Source of the DNA: Peterkaempfera bronchialis
GTDB lineage: Bacteria; Actinomycetota; Actinomycetes; Streptomycetales; Streptomycetaceae
Direction: 5' to 3'
Length of the DNA: 64,000 bases
Assembly: GCF_003258605.2 (NCBI RefSeq)
Contig: NZ_CP031264.1
Coordinates: 2,666,001-2,730,000, forward strand
The stretch's first letter is position 1; each line of letters opens with the position of its first letter. The translations under genes were made by a program, and so were the position numbers. The notes beneath the pieces are model-generated. The model was not told the DNA's origin. It worked only from the letters and a program-made list of their open reading frames with translations, and ran no database searches. Below, piece after piece: positions 21,807 through 32,408 of this stretch.

Positions 21807-21835
21807 CCCTGGGCCTCGGTTGCCTCGGTAGTCAT
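21803..21835 (-). CDS. Possible 10-residue leader peptide before the hydrolase
   Basis: ATG at 21835 opens MTTEATEAQG, whose TGA overlaps the hydrolase start as ATGA. GGAGG lies about 11 nt before it, directly after the alr stop codon. It could couple hydrolase translation to alr. Too short to judge by codon usage. Confidence 0.3.
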   Translation of the reverse strand: MTTEATEAQG

Positions 21836-21851
21836 AGCAGAGGGTGACCTC

Positions 21852-23018
21852 CTACCCGCGGGCCTCGGCACCGGCCCACCCGTGCAGATGCCTACGCGGA
21901 ACTCTTACCCCGATCCTGGTGACGATCTCGTAGGAGATCGTCCCGCAGGCCCGCGCCCAGTCCTCGGCGGTGGGCTCACCACGGTCCCCGGGGCCGAAGA
22001 GCACTGCCTCGTCACCGACCTCGGCGCGGTCTCCGCCCAGGTCCACCACGAACTGGTCCATCGCGACCCGTCCGGCCACCGTACGCCACTTTCCGGCCAC
22101 CTGGACCGGGCCGCCGTTGCTCGCATGGCGCGGGATGCCGTCGGCGTAGCCGAGCGGCACCAGGGCCAGGGTGGTCTCGCCGGGGGTGGTGTAGTGGTGC
22201 CCGTAGCTGACGCCATGGCCGCCGGGCACCCGCTTGACCGAGGCCAGCCGCGCTTCCAGGGTCATCACCGGGCGGAGCCCGAAGTCGGCCGGGGAGCCCA
22301 CCTCGGGGACCGGCGACAGCCCGTACATCGCCAGCCCCGGCCGGACCAGGTCGTAGTGCGACTCGGGCAGCAGCAGGGTGGCGGGCGAGTTCGCCAGATG
22401 GCGCACCTCGGGGGCGGCGCCCTGGGACTCGGCGTGGGCCAGGGCGTCCCGGAAGGCGGTCAACTGGGCCTGGATCGAGGGGTGGCCGGGCTCGTCGGCG
22501 GCGGCGAAGTGGGACCAGATCCCGGCGATCCGCAGCTGCCCGGCGGCCTCGGCGCGGCGGGCGGCGGCGACCAGGTCGGGCCAGTCGTGCGGCTGGCAGC
22601 CGTTGCGTCCCAGGCCGGTGTCGGCCTTGAGGTGGACCCGCGCCGGTACGCCGGTCGCGTCGACGGCGGCCAGCAGCTCCTCCAGCGCCCAGCGGGCGCT
22701 GAGGGAGATGTCCACGTCGGCGTGGAGCGCCTCGGCCCAGGGGCCGCCGGGCGTCCACAGCCAGCAGAGCACCCGGGCCTGGTCGGGGCCGATCCCGGCG
22801 GCCCGCAGCGCCAACGCCTCCTCGGGGGTGGCGGTGCCGAGCCAGGTCGCGCCCGCCAGCAGGGCCTCGCGGGCGCAGGGCACCATGCCGTGGCCGTAGG
22901 CGTCCGCCTTGACCACGGCCATCACCGCGGATCGGCCCGTGCGGGCCCGCAGGGATTCGACATTGGCCCGCAGCGCCGCCAGGTCCACGGTCGCTTCGGC
23001 ACGCATCGCTGTTCTCAT
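21852..23018 (-). CDS. alr: Alanine racemase
   Basis: 388 residues. PLP enzyme that makes D-alanine for peptidoglycan. PLP Lys37 in VVKADAYGHG, catalytic Tyr272 in GVSYGHHY, and GLAMYGLSP and VAMDQFVVDLG around the cofactor phosphate and dimer interface. The frame is open 68 codons further; I start at the ATG at 23018, with another ATG at 23006. The best ribosome site (GGGAG, 11 nt away) favours 23018. Upstream is the terminator of the L,D-transpeptidase; downstream the hydrolase, tsaE. Confidence 0.95.
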   Translation of the reverse strand: MRTAMRAEATVDLAALRANVESLRARTGRSAVMAVVKADAYGHGMVPCAREALLAGATWLGTATPEEALALRAAGIGPDQARVLCWLWTPGGPWAEALHADVDISLSARWALEELLAAVDATGVPARVHLKADTGLGRNGCQPHDWPDLVAAARRAEAAGQLRIAGIWSHFAAADEPGHPSIQAQLTAFRDALAHAESQGAAPEVRHLANSPATLLLPESHYDLVRPGLAMYGLSPVPEVGSPADFGLRPVMTLEARLASVKRVPGGHGVSYGHHYTTPGETTLALVPLGYADGIPRHASNGGPVQVAGKWRTVAGRVAMDQFVVDLGGDRAEVGDEAVLFGPGDRGEPTAEDWARACGTISYEIVTRIGVRVPRRHLHGWAGAEARG

Positions 23019-23079
23019 CGCCTGCAAGTCTCCCAGAACCCTCGGATACGGCCTGCCCGGAGTGGGTGCGGCAACGCAG

Positions 23080-23113
23080 AGCGCCCGCCCTGGATCCGGC
23101 CCGGGCGGGCGCT
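23080..23113 (-). terminator. Terminator after the L,D-transpeptidase
   Basis: 11-bp stem AGCGCCCGCCC / GGGCGGGCGCT with a 12-nt loop, 49 nt beyond the transpeptidase stop and just before the alr start region. Confidence 0.7.
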
Positions 23114-23161
23114 GCGCGGCCTCTCCGCGACGGCCTGGTGCGGCCTGCGGCCTGGCGGCGG

Positions 23162-23884
23162 TCAGGTGCCGGGGCGCTTGCCCCAGACGTAGACGTAGTC
23201 GTGCAGCTTGAGGACGCCCCACAGGCGCTTGGCGTCGCTGTTGGTCATATTGACGCAGCCGTGCGAGCCGGGCGGCGTGGAGATCGGGATGGAGACCCCG
23301 TGGAAAGCCTGCCCGCCGTCGAAGAACTGGCTGTACGGCATGGCGACGTTGTACAGCGTCGACCAGTGGTCCTTGTTCCGCCAGTAGACCCGCTTGAGGC
23401 CGGGGCGGGTCTCATAGCCGTCGCGCCCGGAGCGGATCTTCACCGGGCTGTAGACCACCTTCTTGCCGTTCTGCACCCAGAGCAGTTGGCGCTTGAGGTC
23501 CACGCAGGCGATCCGGCCCCTGTTGGTGGGGCATGTGCCGGCCGCGTTGGGGTTCGCACTGGCCTTCAGCTGCTGGATCTTGCTCCAGGTGACCGGGCCC
23601 GCGTAGCCGATGTGCGGGGTGATCCCATATCTGACCTGGAACTTCTGGATCGCCCGGCAGTCCTTCGCGGACTGCCTGCCGTCCGCCTTGAGCTTGAGGT
23701 AGGACTCCACCTGGCGCTGGTACGGACCGGTCTTGCCGGTACAGGACGAGGCCGCCTGGGCCTCACCCCCGACCACGAAGAGCGACACCGGGGCCACCAG
23801 GCCCACGGTGGCGAGCGCCACCCCGGTCCGCCGCCCGAGGGCCGCCGCGCGTGGACGCCACCCTGGTATCCGCTGGTGCTGCAT
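23162..23884 (-). CDS. Secreted L,D-transpeptidase (YkuD domain)
   Basis: 240 residues. Signal peptide about 1-45 (basic start, hydrophobic core, EAQAA). Residues 50-110 form a peptidoglycan-binding-like domain (CRAIQKFQVRYGITP, GPVTWSKI). The YkuD catalytic site is HGVSI (His195) and SHGCVNM (Cys210). These enzymes form 3-3 cross-links or attach proteins to peptidoglycan, outside the cell. GGAGG 6 nt before the ATG at 23884 sets the start against a frame open 38 codons further. Sits among wall genes (alr, glmS). Confidence 0.92.
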   Translation of the reverse strand: MQHQRIPGWRPRAAALGRRTGVALATVGLVAPVSLFVVGGEAQAASSCTGKTGPYQRQVESYLKLKADGRQSAKDCRAIQKFQVRYGITPHIGYAGPVTWSKIQQLKASANPNAAGTCPTNRGRIACVDLKRQLLWVQNGKKVVYSPVKIRSGRDGYETRPGLKRVYWRNKDHWSTLYNVAMPYSQFFDGGQAFHGVSIPISTPPGSHGCVNMTNSDAKRLWGVLKLHDYVYVWGKRPGT

Positions 23885-24074
23885 GCTCCGCCTCCCCTGC
23901 GCGCCCGTCGACGACGCGACGCGCCTCACCCCCTGAGGGCCTGCGGGTACCCACCCGCACATCAGGTACGACCATCGGATCGGCCGCTGCGGTTGCATGT
24001 GTTACGGAGACGTGATCCAGCCGATGGGCCGGAACCAGCCACCACGGGAGACTGCCTGCGGGTCAGCCCGGGGG

Positions 24075-25697
24075 TCAGCCGGCGGCGCGCACGCTCCGCC
24101 AGGCGGCCCGGACCGCCGCCGCGACCTCCAGGGCGGTGACCGGCGCACCCTGCGGCTCCGCACCGGCCACCGGGACGGTGCCGGAGCGGCCGGCGGCGGC
24201 CGTACGGGCGGCCAGGCCGTGCAGATAGGCGGCGGCGGAGGCGGCGTCCACCGGGGCCAGCCCGGCGGCGAGCAGCGACCCGGTGATACCCGAGAGCACA
24301 TCGCCGCTCCCGGCCGTGGCCAGCCAGGGAGTCCCGGTCGGATTCACCCGCACGGGGGTACCGCCGGCCACCGGGAAGGACGGCCACTCCCGGTACCGGG
24401 CGGAGTGCACCCGCGCCGACTCGGCCGGGGCGGGCACCACCACCGTGGTCGACCCCTTGAGCAGCACCACCGCCCCGTACGCCTCGGCGAGCCGCACGGC
24501 GTGCCGCAGCCGGGCATGCGCCACCTCCTCGGCGGGCTCACCCCGGTGCACGGCGGCCAGCAGCCGCGTCGCCTCGCCCGCGTGCGGGGTCAGCAGCACG
24601 GGCGCCCGGCGGCCCTCCAGGGCGACCGGGCCGCGCTGCGCCAGCAGGGTCAGCCCGTCCGCGTCCACCAGCACCGGGACGTCGTCGGCCAGCGCCTCGT
24701 CCAGCGCCCGGTGCGCCTCCGGCCCGTCCCCCAGCCCCGGGCCCACCACCCAGGCCTGCACCCGCCCGGTCTGCGCCGGGCCGCCGGAGGTCACCAGCGT
24801 CTCCGGGAAGCGCCGCACCACCTCCTCGGCCGCACTGCCCGCGTACCGCACCGCGCCCGCGCCGCCGTGCAGCGCCCCCGCCACCGCCAGCACGGCCGCC
24901 CCCGGATAGCGCGCGGAACCCGCCGCCACCCCCAGCACGCCCCGCCGGTACTTGTCGCTCTCCGCCGTGGGCACCGGCAGCAGCGCCGCCAGATCGGCAT
25001 GCTGCAACGCCTCGACGGCCGCCCGGCCCCCCGGCCGCCCCTCGCCCAGCTCGGGCCCCAGCCCGATGTCCACCAGCCGCACCACGCCCGCGTACTCCGC
25101 GCCCGGGTCCACCAGCAGCCCCGGCTTGTGGGTGCCGAAGGTGACCGTCACATCGGCCCGTACGGCGGCCCCGTGCACCTCCCCCGTGTCCGCGTCGACC
25201 CCGCTCGGCAGGTCGACGGCCACCACCAGCGCCCCGCCCCGCTCCCGCGCCCGCTGCGCCGCCGCCGCGAACGGCACCGCCTCCGGACGCAGCCCGCCCT
25301 GGCCGCCGATGCCGACGATCCCGTCCAGCACCAGATCGGCCCGCTCGATCCGCTGCTCCCCCTCCCCCCTGCCGTGCACCACCGTGCCACCGGCCGCCCG
25401 CAGCGCCGCCAGCCCGCCCCGGTGCGCCTTCTCCGGCGTCAGCAGCACCGCCGCCACCCCGGCGCCGCGCCGGGCCAGCCGGGCGCCGGCATACAGCGCG
25501 TCACCCCCGTTGTCCCCGCTGCCGGCCAGCACCACCACCCTGCTGCCGTACACACTGCCCCGCAGGTCCGACAACGCCCTCGCACAGGTCGCCGCCAGCC
25601 CCGCCGCCGCCCGCTGCATCAGCGCGCCCTGCGGCAGCCGCGCCATCAGCGCCGCCTCCGCCGCCCGCACCCGCTCGACCGTGTGCGCGTACCGCAT
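24075..25697 (-). CDS. nnrD: Bifunctional NAD(P)H-hydrate epimerase / ADP-dependent dehydratase
   Basis: 540 residues, a fusion of both repair activities for hydrated NAD(P)H. N-terminal epimerase domain (about 1-215): GSGDNGGDALYAGARLA and VDLPSGVDADTG. C-terminal dehydratase domain (about 230-530): KYRRGVLGVAAGS, LTPHAGEATRLL, VLLKGSTTVV and the nucleotide loop ATAGSGDVLSGI. GGGAGG 5 nt before the ATG at 25697. 42 nt after acpS on the same strand. Confidence 0.95.
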   Translation of the reverse strand: MRYAHTVERVRAAEAALMARLPQGALMQRAAAGLAATCARALSDLRGSVYGSRVVVLAGSGDNGGDALYAGARLARRGAGVAAVLLTPEKAHRGGLAALRAAGGTVVHGRGEGEQRIERADLVLDGIVGIGGQGGLRPEAVPFAAAAQRARERGGALVVAVDLPSGVDADTGEVHGAAVRADVTVTFGTHKPGLLVDPGAEYAGVVRLVDIGLGPELGEGRPGGRAAVEALQHADLAALLPVPTAESDKYRRGVLGVAAGSARYPGAAVLAVAGALHGGAGAVRYAGSAAEEVVRRFPETLVTSGGPAQTGRVQAWVVGPGLGDGPEAHRALDEALADDVPVLVDADGLTLLAQRGPVALEGRRAPVLLTPHAGEATRLLAAVHRGEPAEEVAHARLRHAVRLAEAYGAVVLLKGSTTVVVPAPAESARVHSARYREWPSFPVAGGTPVRVNPTGTPWLATAGSGDVLSGITGSLLAAGLAPVDAASAAAYLHGLAARTAAAGRSGTVPVAGAEPQGAPVTALEVAAAVRAAWRSVRAAG

Positions 25698-25739
25698 CCG
25701 AGCCTCCCTCAGCGACTCTCCGCCGGACGCCGAGCAGAG

Positions 25740-26108
25740 TCACCCCTCGGCGATCACCACCGCCGACGCTACGCCCGCGTCATGGCTGAGCGACACATGC
25801 CAGGCCGTCACCCCGAGCTCCGCAGCGCGGGCGGCCACCGTGCCCGCCACCTTGAGCACCGGTCGCCCGGACGGCTCGCTGTGCACCTCGGCGTCCAGCC
25901 AGTTGAGTCCGGACGGCGCCCCCAGCGCCTTGGCCAGCGCCTCCTTGGCGGCGAACCGCACCGCCAGCGAGGCCGTGGAGCGCCGCTCCCCCGACGGCAG
26001 CCAGAGCTCGGCCCCGGTGAAGAGCCGCTCGGCCATCCTCGGGGTGCGCTCCAGCGACTCTCCGAAGCGGTCGATCGCCGCGACGTCGATGCCCACGCCT
26101 ATGATCAT
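25740..26108 (-). CDS. acpS: Holo-ACP synthase
   Basis: 122 residues. Transfers 4'-phosphopantetheine from CoA to acyl carrier protein. [14 protein letters not shown] carries the Mg-binding Asp8, and [13 protein letters not shown] the Glu of the (W/F)xxKE(A/S)xxK signature; [15 protein letters not shown] is the trimer strand. AAGGAG 7 nt before the ATG at 26108. Lies between glmS and nnrD as in other Streptomyces. Confidence 0.96.
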   Translation of the reverse strand: MIIGVGIDVAAIDRFGESLERTPRMAERLFTGAELWLPSGERRSTASLAVRFAAKEALAKALGAPSGLNWLDAEVHSEPSGRPVLKVAGTVAARAAELGVTAWHVSLSHDAGVASAVVIAEG

Positions 26109-26227
26109 CCGCCCGCTCCTTCCCGCGGCGGCATCCGCCGTCCGCGCCCTTCTGGACCACAGCATTCCGCACCGGGCGACCGTGCGCGCGCACCGAAGGG
26201 GTCCGAACCGGAGGCGCGCACGCCGAA

Positions 26228-26259
26228 AGGCCGGGCCGCCCAGCGGGGCGGCCCGGCCT
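26228..26259 (-). terminator. glmS terminator
   Basis: 14-bp stem AGGCCGGGCCGCCC / GGGCGGCCCGGCCT, 4-nt loop AGCG, 36 nt past the glmS stop. Confidence 0.85.
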
Positions 26260-26295
26260 ACGCCGTGCCATCGAACGGGTGAACGAAGCGGGTGG

Positions 26296-28143
26296 CTACT
26301 CCACCGTGACCGACTTGGCGAGGTTGCGCGGCTGGTCCACCTCATGGCCCTTGGCGGTCGCCAGCTCGCAGGCGAAGACCTGGAGCGGCACCGTGGAGAC
26401 CAGCGGCTGGAGCAGCGTCGGGGCGACCGGGATGCGGATCAGGTGGTCGGCGTACGGGGCCACCGCCTCGTCGCCCTCCTCCGCGATCACGATGGTGCGG
26501 GCGCCACGGGCGCGGATCTCCTGGATATTGGAGACGATCTTGTCGTGCAGCACCGAGCGGCCGCGCGGCGAGGGCACCACCACGACCACCGGCAGGCCCG
26601 GCTCGATCAGCGCGATCGGGCCGTGCTTCAGCTCGCCGGCCGCGAACCCCTCGGCGTGCATGTACGCCAGCTCCTTGAGCTTGAGTGCGCCCTCCAGCGC
26701 CACCGGGTAGCCCACGTGGCGGCCGAGGAAGAGCACCGAGGAGGCGCCCGCCAGCGAGCGGGCCAGCTCCCGCACCGGCTCCATGGTGCCCAGCACCTGC
26801 TGCACCTGCCGGGGGGCGTCGGCCAGCTGCCGGATCACCTCGTTGATCTCGTCGCCCCACTTGGTGCCGCGCACCTGGCCCAGGTAGAGGGCGACCAGGT
26901 AGCAGGCGACCAGCTGGGTCAGGAACGCCTTGGTGGAGGCCACCGCGACCTCGGGCCCGGCGTGCGTGTAGAGCACCGCGTCGGACTCACGGGGGATGGT
27001 CGACCCGTTGGTGTTGCAGATGGCCAGCACCTTGGCGCCCTGCTCGCGGGCGTGCCGCAGCGCCATCAGGGTGTCCATGGTCTCGCCGGACTGCGAGATG
27101 GCGATGACCAGGGTCTGCTGGTCCAGGATCGGGTCGCGGTAGCGGAACTCGCTGGCCAGCTCCACCTCGCAGGGCACCCGGGTCCAGTGCTCGATGGCGT
27201 ACTTGGCGATCATGCCCGCGTGGAAGGCGGTGCCGCAGGCCACGATCACGACCTTGTCGACCGCGCGCAGCACCCGGTCCTCGATGCGCACCTCGTCCAG
27301 GGTGAGGCGCCCGTCGGTGCCGATCCGGCCGAGCAGGGTGTCGGCGACCGCCTTGGGCTGCTCGGCGATCTCCTTGAGCATGAAGTAGTCGTAGCCGCCC
27401 TTCTCGGCGGCGGAGGCGTCCCAGTCCACGTGGTACTCGCGGATCTCGGCCGGGGCGCCGTCGAAGTCGGTCACGGTGACCGAGTCGGCGCGCAGCTCCA
27501 CGACCTGGTCCTGGCCGAGCTCGACCGCCTCCCGGGTGTGGGCGATGAAGGCGGCGACATCGGAGGCGAGGAAGTTCTCGCCCTCGCCGCGGCCGACCAC
27601 CAGCGGGGAGTTGCGGCGGGCGCCGACCACCACGCCGGGCGCGTCCGCGTGCACGGCCACCAGCGTGAAGGCGCCGTCCAGACGGCGGCAGACCCGGCGC
27701 ATCGCCTCGGCCAGGTCGCCCTCGTACTCCTCGGCGAGCAGGTGCGCCACGACCTCGGTGTCGGTCTCCGAGCGCAACTGGTGGCCGCGCTCGGCGATTT
27801 CGGCGCGCAGCGCGGCGAAGTTCTCGATGATGCCGTTGTGGACCACCGCGACCCGGCCCGCATCGTCCAGGTGGGGGTGGGCGTTGGCGTCCGTGGGACC
27901 GCCATGGGTGGCCCAGCGGGTGTGGCCGATGCCGGTGGCGCCGCCGGGCAGCGGGCTGTCCGCGAGGGACTTCTCCAGGTTGGCGAGCTTGCCCGCCCGC
28001 TTGTCGACGGCCAGTGAGCCGTCGCTCTCGGTCTGCACGGCGACACCCGCCGAGTCGTACCCGCGATACTCCAGTCTCTTCAGACCCGCGATCACTACGT
28101 CAAGCGCGGGCTGCCCGCCCACGTAACCAACAATTCCGCACAT
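26296..28143 (-). CDS. glmS: Glucosamine-6-phosphate synthase (glutamine-hydrolysing)
   Basis: 615 residues. Converts fructose-6-P and glutamine to GlcN-6-P, entry to UDP-GlcNAc and peptidoglycan. [10 protein letters not shown] places the nucleophilic Cys2 once Met is removed; HTRWATHG binds glutamine. Two SIS domains follow ([19 protein letters not shown]) and the C-terminus ends [12 protein letters not shown] at 28143 is the only start that leaves Cys2. No strong ribosome site is visible. With glmM at 29687 the aminosugar pathway is nearly contiguous. Confidence 0.97.
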   Translation of the reverse strand: MCGIVGYVGGQPALDVVIAGLKRLEYRGYDSAGVAVQTESDGSLAVDKRAGKLANLEKSLADSPLPGGATGIGHTRWATHGGPTDANAHPHLDDAGRVAVVHNGIIENFAALRAEIAERGHQLRSETDTEVVAHLLAEEYEGDLAEAMRRVCRRLDGAFTLVAVHADAPGVVVGARRNSPLVVGRGEGENFLASDVAAFIAHTREAVELGQDQVVELRADSVTVTDFDGAPAEIREYHVDWDASAAEKGGYDYFMLKEIAEQPKAVADTLLGRIGTDGRLTLDEVRIEDRVLRAVDKVVIVACGTAFHAGMIAKYAIEHWTRVPCEVELASEFRYRDPILDQQTLVIAISQSGETMDTLMALRHAREQGAKVLAICNTNGSTIPRESDAVLYTHAGPEVAVASTKAFLTQLVACYLVALYLGQVRGTKWGDEINEVIRQLADAPRQVQQVLGTMEPVRELARSLAGASSVLFLGRHVGYPVALEGALKLKELAYMHAEGFAAGELKHGPIALIEPGLPVVVVVPSPRGRSVLHDKIVSNIQEIRARGARTIVIAEEGDEAVAPYADHLIRIPVAPTLLQPLVSTVPLQVFACELATAKGHEVDQPRNLAKSVTVE

Positions 28144-28264
28144 GAGCGCCAGCATAAGGTGCGCCCGGCATACCGGTACGACTGATCACACCGGACTGTC
28201 GGCCACCCGGGCGCCCCCAGAGTGACGGAACCCACACGGACCGCAGGCAACCGCACGGCCCACA

Positions 28265-29275
28265 ATGGACCACGTGCTGATGACCGATGCCCGCGTGCAG
28301 AGCGCGCCGGCGCCCTCCCCGACCCCGTACGTGGACCTCGACCGCGCGCAGTGGAGCGCGCTGCGGGACCGCACCCCGCTGCCGCTCACCGCGGCGGAGG
28401 TGGAACGGCTGCGCGGCCTCGGCGACGCCATGGACCTCGACGAGGTGGTCGACGTCTACCTGCCGCTCTCCCGGCTGCTCAACCTCTACATCCACGCCAC
28501 CCGGGAGCTGCGCGGCGCCGTCGGCACCTTCCTGGACACGCCCAAGTTCATGGGCGGGCCGGACACCGAGGCCGCCCGCACCCCGTTTGTGATCGGCGTG
28601 GCGGGCTCGGTCGCGGTCGGCAAGTCCACCACGGCGCGGCTGCTCCAGGCGCTGCTGGCGCGCTGGCCCGAGCACCCCAGCGTGGAACTGGTCACCACCG
28701 ACGGCTTTCTGCTGCCCAACGCGGAGCTGCGGCGGCGCGGTCTGATGGCCCGCAAGGGCTTCCCCGAGTCCTACGACCGCCGGGCGCTCACCCGCTTCGT
28801 CGCCGACGTCAAGGCGGGCAAGGACGAGGTGACGGCACCGGTCTACTCGCACCTGGTGTACGACATCGTGCCGGGCGAGCGGCTGACGGTGCGCCGCCCC
28901 GACATCCTGATCGTGGAAGGGCTGAATGTGCTCCAGCCCGCCCTGCCCGGCAAGGACGGCCGCACCCGGCTCGCGGTCTCCGACTACTTCGACTTCTCCA
29001 TCTATGTGGACGCCCGCACCGACGACATCGAGAACTGGTACCTCTCCCGCTTCCGCAAGCTGCGGCAGACGGCATTCCAGGACCCATCGTCCTACTTCCG
29101 GCGTTTCACCGATGTGCCGGAGGAGGAGGCCCTGGAGTACGGGCGCACGGTCTGGCGCACCATCAACCGGCCCAACCTGCTGGAGAACGTGCTGCCCACC
29201 CGGGGCCGGGCCACCCTGGTCCTCCAGAAGGGCCCGGACCACAAGGTGCGCCGGGCCCGGCTGCGCAAGCTCTGA
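28265..29275 (+). CDS. coaA: Type I pantothenate kinase
   Basis: 336 residues. Phosphorylates pantothenate, the first step of CoA synthesis. P-loop GSVAVGKS at 114-121; further signatures [24 protein letters not shown], and the DFSIYVDA region. Starts ATG 28265; GTG 28274 and ATG 28280 are alternatives, since no ribosome site is obvious. Divergent from glmS over 121 nt. Confidence 0.96.
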   Translation: MDHVLMTDARVQSAPAPSPTPYVDLDRAQWSALRDRTPLPLTAAEVERLRGLGDAMDLDEVVDVYLPLSRLLNLYIHATRELRGAVGTFLDTPKFMGGPDTEAARTPFVIGVAGSVAVGKSTTARLLQALLARWPEHPSVELVTTDGFLLPNAELRRRGLMARKGFPESYDRRALTRFVADVKAGKDEVTAPVYSHLVYDIVPGERLTVRRPDILIVEGLNVLQPALPGKDGRTRLAVSDYFDFSIYVDARTDDIENWYLSRFRKLRQTAFQDPSSYFRRFTDVPEEEALEYGRTVWRTINRPNLLENVLPTRGRATLVLQKGPDHKVRRARLRKL

Positions 29276-29350
29276 GCCACCTTCGGCCGCCTATTTCCCC
29301 GGATATCCGGGAGTGCAGGCGCCGACAACCGCTCCGGGGTCGGAGGGGCC

Positions 29351-29614
29351 GTGCGGATGACCTCACTGCGGGTCGCCCCGGCGCTGCCGGCGCCGGCCCT
29401 CCGGGCCGCCCGTACCGCACCGCTGCTGGCCGGCGGCTTGGCGCCGCTGCCCGACCGCTGGTCGCCGTTCCCGGCTTCGGGCGCCGCCGACTGGCCGCCG
29501 GTCCACCGGTGGTGGGCGAGGGCCGGTCTGGCGGCGGGGGCGGTGTGCCTGGCGGCGCTCGGCGAGTCGACGGGCCGTCTGCGGCGGCCTCGCGCCAGGC
29601 TTCGCGGGCGCTGA
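29351..29614 (+). CDS. Hypothetical protein, 87 residues
   Basis: GGAGG 4 nt before a GTG at 29351 and G/C-ending codons favour coding. One weak hydrophobic stretch (WARAGLAAGAVCLAAL). Pro/Ala/Arg-rich, no recognisable family. 75 nt after coaA on the same strand and ending 22 nt before a terminator. Could be spurious. Confidence 0.4.
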   Translation: MRMTSLRVAPALPAPALRAARTAPLLAGGLAPLPDRWSPFPASGAADWPPVHRWWARAGLAAGAVCLAALGESTGRLRRPRARLRGR

Positions 29615-29636
29615 CCCGGCTGAACCGGGCGTACCG

Positions 29637-29669
29637 CGTGGGAGGGCCGGTCGCGCGGGCCCTCCCACG
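29637..29669. terminator. Bidirectional terminator before glmM stop
   Basis: 12-bp stem CGTGGGAGGGCC / GGCCCTCCCACG with a 9-nt loop, between the coaA-side genes and the converging glmM (stop at 29687). Confidence 0.8.
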
Positions 29670-29686
29670 ACGGCGTCCGGTCGGGG

Positions 29687-31048
29687 TCAGCCCAGGTGGG
29701 TGCGGACCGCGTCGGCCAGCCGCTCGGCGACGGCCTGCGCCTGTCCGGCCTCGGCGGCCTCGACCATGACCCGCACCAGCGGCTCGGTGCCCGACGGGCG
29801 CAGCAGCACCCGCCCGGTGGAGCCCAGCTCGGCCTCGGCGGCGGCGACGGCGGCGGCCAGCTCCTCGCTGGAGCGCACCCGGCTGCGGTCCACGCCCTTG
29901 ACGTTGATCAGCACCTGCGGCAGCCGGGTCATCACCGAGGCCAGGTCGGCGAGCGGCTGCTTGGTGGCGGCGACCCGGGCGGCCAGCATCAAGCCGGTGA
30001 GGGTGCCGTCGCCGGTGGTGGCGTGGTCCAGCAGGATGACATGGCCGGACTGCTCGCCGCCGAGCGAGTAGCCGTTCTCCTTCATCGACTCCAGCACATA
30101 GCGGTCGCCGACGGCGGTCTGCACGAGGTCGATGGACTCGCGCTCCATCGCCAGCTTGAAGCCCAGGTTGGACATCACGGTGCCGACCACGGTGTTCTTC
30201 CGCAGCGTGCCGGCCTCGCGCATGCCGATGGCCAGGATGGCGAGGATCTGGTCACCGTCGACCTCATTGCCCCCCGCGTCCACCGCCAGGCAGCGGTCGG
30301 CGTCGCCGTCGTGGGCCAGGCCCAGGTCGGCGCGGTGGTCCAGCACGGCGGTGCGCAGCTTCTCGATGTGGGTGGAGCCGACGCCGTCGTTGATGTTGAG
30401 GCCGTCGGGCTCGGCGCCCAGGGTGTGGACGACCTCGGCACCGGCCCGCGCGAACGCCTCGGGCGAGATCCTGGCGGCGGCGCCGTGGGCGCCGTCGATG
30501 ACGACCCTCAGCCCGTCCAGCCGGTTGGGGAGCACGGCCACCAGGTGGGCGATGTACTGGTCGAAGCCCTCGTCGTAGGAGCGGACCCGGCCGACCGCCG
30601 CGCCGGTGGGCCGCTGCCAGGAGCCGTCGGCGGCGTGGCTCCGGTACTGCTCCTCGATGGCGTCCTCGATCTCGTCGGCGAGCTTGTGCCCGCCACGGGC
30701 GAGGAACTTGATGCCGTTGTCCGGCATCGGGTTGTGGCTGGCGGACAGCATCACGCCGAGGTCCGCACCGAGGGCGCCGGTGAGGTACGCCACCGCAGGG
30801 GTCGGCAGCACGCCGACTCGCAGCACGTCCACCCCGGAGCTGGCCAGGCCCGCGATGACGGCCGCCTCCAGGAACTCGCCCGAGGCCCGGGGGTCGCGGC
30901 CGACCACCGCGACCGGCCGGTGGCCCTCGAAGGCCCCGGCGTCACCGAGCACATGCGCGGCGGCCACCGACAGTCCCAGGGCCAGTTCGGCCGTGAGGTC
31001 CGCATTGGCGACGCCACGTACGCCGTCCGTGCCGAAGAGTCGTCCCAC
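29687..31048 (-). CDS. glmM: Phosphoglucosamine mutase
   Basis: 453 residues. Interconverts GlcN-6-P and GlcN-1-P for UDP-GlcNAc. Phosphoserine Ser104 in MLSASHNP, metal loop DGDADRCLA, sugar-binding GEQSGHVI, and phosphate-binding [15 protein letters not shown] start at 31048 with GGAGG 8 nt upstream. Follows rpsI at 243 nt distance, the usual actinobacterial order rplM-rpsI-glmM. Confidence 0.97.
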   Translation of the reverse strand: MGRLFGTDGVRGVANADLTAELALGLSVAAAHVLGDAGAFEGHRPVAVVGRDPRASGEFLEAAVIAGLASSGVDVLRVGVLPTPAVAYLTGALGADLGVMLSASHNPMPDNGIKFLARGGHKLADEIEDAIEEQYRSHAADGSWQRPTGAAVGRVRSYDEGFDQYIAHLVAVLPNRLDGLRVVIDGAHGAAARISPEAFARAGAEVVHTLGAEPDGLNINDGVGSTHIEKLRTAVLDHRADLGLAHDGDADRCLAVDAGGNEVDGDQILAILAIGMREAGTLRKNTVVGTVMSNLGFKLAMERESIDLVQTAVGDRYVLESMKENGYSLGGEQSGHVILLDHATTGDGTLTGLMLAARVAATKQPLADLASVMTRLPQVLINVKGVDRSRVRSSEELAAAVAAAEAELGSTGRVLLRPSGTEPLVRVMVEAAEAGQAQAVAERLADAVRTHLG

Positions 31049-31212
31049 TGATCCATCCTCCGTGGCTTGTCGCCGTGCGGAAGCGCCCTCCGGACCGGCG
31101 GCGCACGCTGCTGGTCAGCGTGCCCGCACCCGGGTTCCGCATACCGTACGACTACTCCATTGGGCGTCGTGCCGCGCCCGACGCTGCTGCTCAGGTGCTC
31201 AGGATGCACGAC

Positions 31213-31238
31213 GCCCCGGGGGCGGGAGCCCCCGGGGC
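31213..31238 (-). terminator. rpsI terminator
   Basis: 11-bp stem GCCCCGGGGGC / GCCCCCGGGGC, 4-nt loop, 54 nt past the rpsI stop, so glmM likely has its own promoter. Confidence 0.75.
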
Positions 31239-31291
31239 ATCGGCGCCGAAGCGGAAGCCGAAGCTTCTGCTCAGAGCTTTCTGTACTGCTG

Positions 31292-31774
31292 TTACCGCTT
31301 GCTGTACTGGGGCGCCTTGCGGGCCTTCTTCAGACCGGCCTTCTTACGCTCGACGGCGCGGTCGTCGCGGGTCAGGAAGCCGGCCTTCTTCAGCGGGCCG
31401 CGGTTGTTGTCCACGTCCGCCTCGTTCAGCGCGCGGGCCACGCCGAGGCGCAGCGCGCCGGCCTGGCCGGAGACGCCGCCGCCGCTGATGCGGGCGACCA
31501 CGTCGTAGCGGCCGTCGATCTCAAGAACCTTGAAGGGCTCGTTGACGATCTGCTGGTGCACCTTGTTGGGGAAGTACTCCTCAAGGGTGCGACCGTTGAT
31601 CTTCCACACACCGGTGCCGGGGACGATGCGCACGCGGGCGATCGCCTCCTTGCGGCGGCCGAGGCCGACGCCCGGAAGGGCCTCGCCGAAGCGGGAGGCC
31701 AGCGACTCGGTGGTGTAGTTCTCCTCGACGGTCTCGTCGACCTCAAGGGGGGTCTCGATGGCAGTCTCGGCCAC
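31292..31774 (-). CDS. rpsI: 30S ribosomal protein S9
   Basis: 160 residues. An acidic 30-residue N-terminal extension precedes the S9 core ([17 protein letters not shown]); the C-terminal tail ends [12 protein letters not shown], which reaches the P-site tRNA. GTG at 31774. 46 nt after rplM, one transcript. Confidence 0.98.
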   Translation of the reverse strand: MAETAIETPLEVDETVEENYTTESLASRFGEALPGVGLGRRKEAIARVRIVPGTGVWKINGRTLEEYFPNKVHQQIVNEPFKVLEIDGRYDVVARISGGGVSGQAGALRLGVARALNEADVDNNRGPLKKAGFLTRDDRAVERKKAGLKKARKAPQYSKR

Positions 31775-31820
31775 GGTGATCCTCAGCTCCTGCTACTCAG
31801 TTGGGGGTTGGTGGCCGGAA

Positions 31821-32264
31821 TTACTGCGCGACCTGGGTGATCTCGAACGGCACCGGCTGCTGGGCAGCGTGCGGGTGCTGGTCGCCCGAGTACACCTTGA
31901 GCTTGGAGAGCATCTGACGGCCGAGGGAGTTCTTCGGCAGCATGCCCTTGATGGCCTTCTCGACGGCCTTCTCCGGAGTCTTGTCCAGGAGGTCGCCATA
32001 GCGCACCGAGCGGAGACCGCCCGGGTAGCCGGAGTGGCGGTAGGCCAGCTTCTGCTCCCGCTTGTTGCCGGAGAGGTGCACCTTGTCGGCGTTGATGATG
32101 ATGACGAAGTCACCAGTGTCAACGTGCGGCGCGTACACCGGCTTGTGCTTACCCCGGAGGAGAGTTGCAGCCTGGGTTGCCAGGCGGCCCAGCACGACGT
32201 CGGTCGCGTCGATGACGTGCCACTGACGCTGGACGTCGCCGGGCTTAGGGCTGTACGTACGCAC
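31821..32264 (-). CDS. rplM: 50S ribosomal protein L13
   Basis: 147 residues, full length; signatures [22 protein letters not shown], and [21 protein letters not shown] at 32264. First gene of rplM-rpsI, behind a leader of over 130 nt with an inverted repeat. Confidence 0.98.
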   Translation of the reverse strand: MRTYSPKPGDVQRQWHVIDATDVVLGRLATQAATLLRGKHKPVYAPHVDTGDFVIIINADKVHLSGNKREQKLAYRHSGYPGGLRSVRYGDLLDKTPEKAVEKAIKGMLPKNSLGRQMLSKLKVYSGDQHPHAAQQPVPFEITQVAQ

Positions 32265-32337
32265 GGTCGTAGCCTTCGCTTTTCAGTGAGTGTGTCCTGA
32301 CAGGGCCACCCGGACGATCACGATCAGCCTGGACGCA

Positions 32338-32360
32338 CCACCCTGGACGCAACAGGGTGG
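32338..32360 (-). promoter_or_regulatory. Inverted repeat in the rplM leader
   Basis: CCACCCTG and CAGGGTGG with a 7-nt loop; within it CCTGGACGCA occurs twice 13 nt apart (32329 and 32342). 74-96 nt before the rplM start, inside the expected 5' UTR. It may be a site for autoregulation or processing. Confidence 0.5.
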
Positions 32361-32408
32361 GCCCGCTGGTCATCGGCCCGGTGAACCGGCGTACCGACCT
32401 CTCACCGT

